A model generated the notes under the pieces. That model was not told the DNA's origin and did not search any database. It saw nothing but the letters and a program-made list of their open reading frames with translations. Positions 62,028 through 64,000 of a stretch of DNA of 64,000 nt are shown here, in pieces. The stretch's first letter is position 1; each line of letters begins with the position of its first letter. The position numbers and the translations under genes were made by a program. This DNA is from Hylemonella gracilis ATCC 19624 (GTDB lineage: Bacteria; Pseudomonadota; Gammaproteobacteria; Burkholderiales; Burkholderiaceae_C): assembly GCF_000211835.1 (NCBI RefSeq), contig NZ_AEGR01000018.1, positions 1 through 64,000 on the forward strand, given 5' to 3'.

Positions 62028-62046
62028 CCCGGGTTCCAGTCCCGGG
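62028..62046. other. Short stem-loop resembling a tRNA T-arm in the dusA leader
   Basis: CCCGGG (62028-62033) and CCCGGG (62041-62046) pair across a seven-base TTCCAGT loop, giving GGGTTCCAGTCCC, which looks like a T-psi-C arm. No acceptor, D or anticodon arms surround it, so it is not a tRNA gene. It lies 26 bases before the dusA ATG. Confidence 0.35.
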
Positions 62047-62071
62047 ATCGATTGCTCGGGATAATCCGCAC

Positions 62072-63169
62072 ATGTCGCAGACCTTATTGAGTGAAACCGA
62101 GCCTCTATTTCAGGGGGGCGCATCCCCTTGGCGCATGTCCGTCGCCCCCATGATCGACTGGACCGACCGGCATTGCCGCTATTTCCACCGCCTGCTGAGC
62201 CGGCGCGCGCGCCTGTACACGGAGATGATCACCACCGGCGCCTTGCTGCATGGCGATGTGGCGCGCCATCTGCGTTTCGATGACGCTGAGCACCCGGTGG
62301 CCCTTCAGCTGGGTGGCAGTGAGCCGGCGGACCTCGCCGCCTGCGCTCGGCTGGGCGAGCAATGGGGCTATGACGAAATCAACCTCAACTGCGGCTGCCC
62401 CAGCGAGCGCGTGCAGCGCGGTGCGTTTGGTGCCTGTCTGATGGCCGAACCCCAGCTCGTGGCCGATTGCGTCAAGGCCATGCGAGATGCCCTTCAGAAT
62501 CCAGAGCGCGTGCCCGTCACCGTGAAGCACCGCGTCGGCATCGACCGCGTCGAGCGTTACGACTTCGTGCGCGACTTCGTGGGCACCGTCGCCGAGGCGG
62601 GCTGCACCACCTTCATCGTCCACGCCCGCAACGCCTGGCTCCAAGGCCTGAGTCCGAAGGAAAACCGTGAGATTCCGCCGCTGCGCTACGAATTCGTGCA
62701 CCGGCTCAAGCGCGACTTTCCTTCGCTCAAAGTCGTGATCAACGGGGGCCTCACGAGCGACGCGCAGGTGCTGGAACAGTTGCAGGGTGCCGACTCGCCG
62801 CAGGCTGCGGCAGACCAGGCGGGTGGTGGGCCTGTTCCTTTGGACGGCGCGATGATCGGTCGCGAGGCGTACCACAACCCCTGGTGGCTGGCGTCCTGGG
62901 ATCGCCTCTATTTCGGCGAGCCTGGATCTGCCGCCACGCGCGAGGACATCGAGGAGCGCATGGTGGATTACATGCTGCGCATGCAGGCCGAGGAAGGCCT
63001 GGGCTGGTACGGCATCGCGCGGCACATGTTGGGTCTGCGCCATGGTTTGCCCGGCGCGCGACGCTGGCGGCAGGTGTGGAGCGACCATCGCCTCAAGGGC
63101 GAGGACCCGCGCCAAGTCATGGCCTTGGCGCACCAGGGCGTGGAGAGGGCCGAGCACGCAGGGGCGTGA
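62072..63169 (+). CDS. dusA: tRNA-dihydrouridine synthase A (U20/U20a)
   Basis: A 365-residue FMN enzyme that reduces uridine 20/20a in the tRNA D-loop. The N-terminus holds SVAPMIDWTDRHCRYFHRLL; the active-site Cys lies in NCGCPSERVQRGAFGACLM, and the FMN-phosphate loop and KHRVGIDR, VHARNAWLQGLSPKENR and INGGLTSDAQVL are DusA-typical. An insertion near residues 255-270 (GADSPQAAADQAGGGPVP) lengthens a surface loop. The ATG at 62072 gives the usual short leader before MSVAPM. No phage or island is integrated next to it, although dusA is a known integration target. Confidence 0.94.
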   Translation: MSQTLLSETEPLFQGGASPWRMSVAPMIDWTDRHCRYFHRLLSRRARLYTEMITTGALLHGDVARHLRFDDAEHPVALQLGGSEPADLAACARLGEQWGYDEINLNCGCPSERVQRGAFGACLMAEPQLVADCVKAMRDALQNPERVPVTVKHRVGIDRVERYDFVRDFVGTVAEAGCTTFIVHARNAWLQGLSPKENREIPPLRYEFVHRLKRDFPSLKVVINGGLTSDAQVLEQLQGADSPQAAADQAGGGPVPLDGAMIGREAYHNPWWLASWDRLYFGEPGSAATREDIEERMVDYMLRMQAEEGLGWYGIARHMLGLRHGLPGARRWRQVWSDHRLKGEDPRQVMALAHQGVERAEHAGA

Positions 63170-63216
63170 CGGCGACGGCGACGGCGACAGCGAAGGCAGC
63201 TGGCAGGGCAGGGCAG
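63168..63216. repeat. Tandem repeats between dusA and dnaE
   Basis: Three exact and one imperfect copy of GACGGC (63168-63191) start within the dusA stop codon, followed by three copies of GGCAG (63202-63216). They fill most of the 72-base gap between the convergent genes; nothing else is seen there. Confidence 0.6.
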
Positions 63217-63241
63217 GGGTCCGCCCTGCATCTCAGGCGGA

Positions 63242-64000
63242 CTACTCGTAGACCACCACCGCCTTGCCCTGATCGGCCTGCGCCATCCAGCCCGCGAGCG
63301 CCGCGTCGCTGGGGTAGAACTTGGTCTTCTCGTCTTCCGTCTTCAGCGCGGTCTGAAAGGTGCCGATGTTCGCGCTGCCCACTTTCAGCGTGAAACGCAC
63401 GGGCAGGCCGCGCAGCAGCTCGCCTTGCTCGGTCATCTCGCGTTGCGGCGGGTGATCGGCCAGCAGTCGGCGCACATCGGGGTAGCGCCCCGAATTCAGG
63501 TTCACGGCCACGCTCAGGTACTTGCCGAACCGGCAGCGTGCCGCTTCCAGGCTCCAGAGTTGGGTGACGTTGAGCTGCAGACCACCGGAGAAGCGGTCGG
63601 GCATGACCTTGGCCGTGACGACGATGAGTTCATCGTCCTTCAGTAGGTTCTTGTTCGCGTTCAGCAGGGCCTCGTCCACCCGGGCGTCCAGCACCGCGCT
63701 TTTGTCATCCAGCTTGAACAGGGCCAAGCGTCCGCGCTGCCCATTGATCACGCGCAAGTCGCTGACGATGCCGGCCAGCAGCTGGGGTTCGCGCGTGTCG
63801 ATCAGTTCGGCGAGTTCGCGCTTGGCGAAGCGCCGCACCTCGTGCGCGACTTCGTCGAACAGATGGCCCGAGAAATAGAAGCCCACGGCGGTCTTCTCGT
63901 GGCTCAGACGTTCCTTGACGCCCCAGGGCAGGGCCTCCACGAGTTCGGGCTCCTGCGTGCTCGATCCATGCGAGTCGCCGCCGTCGTCGGCCATGAGGTC
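63242..64000 (-). CDS. dnaE: DNA polymerase III alpha subunit, C-terminal part (truncated by window edge)
   Basis: The frame runs from the right edge to a stop at 63242, covering the last 253 residues of the replicative polymerase. The stretch LSHEKTAVGFYFSGHLFDEV is the conserved start of the region after the helix-hairpin-helix, and LLAGIVSDLRVINGQRGRLALFKLDD begins the OB-fold. The C-terminal tau-binding region follows (KTKFYPSDAALAGWMAQADQGKAVVVYE). The catalytic palm and PHP domain lie outside the window. Confidence 0.93.
   Translation of the reverse strand, partial: DLMADDGGDSHGSSTQEPELVEALPWGVKERLSHEKTAVGFYFSGHLFDEVAHEVRRFAKRELAELIDTREPQLLAGIVSDLRVINGQRGRLALFKLDDKSAVLDARVDEALLNANKNLLKDDELIVVTAKVMPDRFSGGLQLNVTQLWSLEAARCRFGKYLSVAVNLNSGRYPDVRRLLADHPPQREMTEQGELLRGLPVRFTLKVGSANIGTFQTALKTEDEKTKFYPSDAALAGWMAQADQGKAVVVYE

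Noticed and set aside
62020-62060. A tRNA gene near the dusA start
   Set aside because: Only a T-arm-like hairpin is present; no acceptor stem, D-arm or anticodon arm can be folded around it.

Overview
The window is 64 kb of a high-GC, gene-dense chromosome with short intergenic gaps, frequent ATGA/GTGA stop-start overlaps and no tRNA, rRNA, insertion sequence, phage gene or CRISPR array that I can see. Gene content and order (cbb3 oxidase cluster ccoI-S-N-O-Q-P-G followed by fnr and hemN, purM next to an AI-2E permease and hda, pcnB-folK, meta-type protocatechuate 4,5-dioxygenase, three-component anthranilate dioxygenase, several branched-chain-type ABC transporters) point to a betaproteobacterium of the Burkholderiales, most likely Comamonadaceae. 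The genus cannot be fixed from the sequence alone.

Layout. 1-3.2 kb: truncated Cache-type membrane sensor, chorismate synthase aroC, a small tautomerase and an IclR regulator. 3.3-9.0 kb: a shikimate-dehydrogenase-like enzyme followed by a complete five-gene branched-chain-type ABC importer. 9.2-12.9 kb: Bcr/CflA-type MFS exporter, methyl-accepting chemotaxis protein, aroQ. 12.9-21.3 kb: andR divergent from andAc-andAd-andAb (anthranilate 1,2-dioxygenase oxygenase and ferredoxin) running into a second complete five-gene ABC importer; the reductase gene is absent. 21.3-25.7 kb: DUF2798/MarR divergent pair, GNAT, 14-TM MFS pump, FrnE-like DsbA, DUF2937. 25.7-29.8 kb: transglutaminase plus a fused ATP-grasp/alpha-E protein. 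29.9-36.3 kb: murJ, SirB1-like protein, orphan ParA, pmdAB with a divergent LysR regulator. 36.3-39 kb: a Spy-like lipoprotein with response regulator and histidine kinase. 39.1-48.3 kb: housekeeping genes (DUF1272, cysteine hydrolase, purM, AI-2E, hda, HAD phosphatase, pcnB, folK), a second chemoreceptor, RidA. 48.4-64 kb: lytic transglycosylase, the cbb3 oxidase cluster with its Cu pump, fnr, hemN, SafE-like protein, DUF3261 lipoprotein, dusA and the 3' part of dnaE.

How it works together. Two themes stand out. First, aromatic-acid metabolism: two transporter operons each tied to an aromatic enzyme and its own regulator, plus a ring-cleavage dioxygenase, next to the biosynthetic genes aroC and aroQ. 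Second, the micro-oxic respiratory module: FNR-type boxes lie upstream of ccoI, of ccoN and between fnr and hemN, and each has a weak -10-like hexamer at the same distance. A fourth FNR-type box lies beside the ribosome-binding site of the oxygen-consuming pmdAB ring-cleavage genes, hinting at oxygen control of aromatic degradation. Non-coding structures of note are stem-loops between the binding-protein and permease genes in both ABC operons, XylS-like half-sites in front of andAc, 10-bp phased repeats in front of the Spy-like gene, and GC-rich hexanucleotide repeats inside or beside several genes. No stretch longer than 300 bases lacks a gene.
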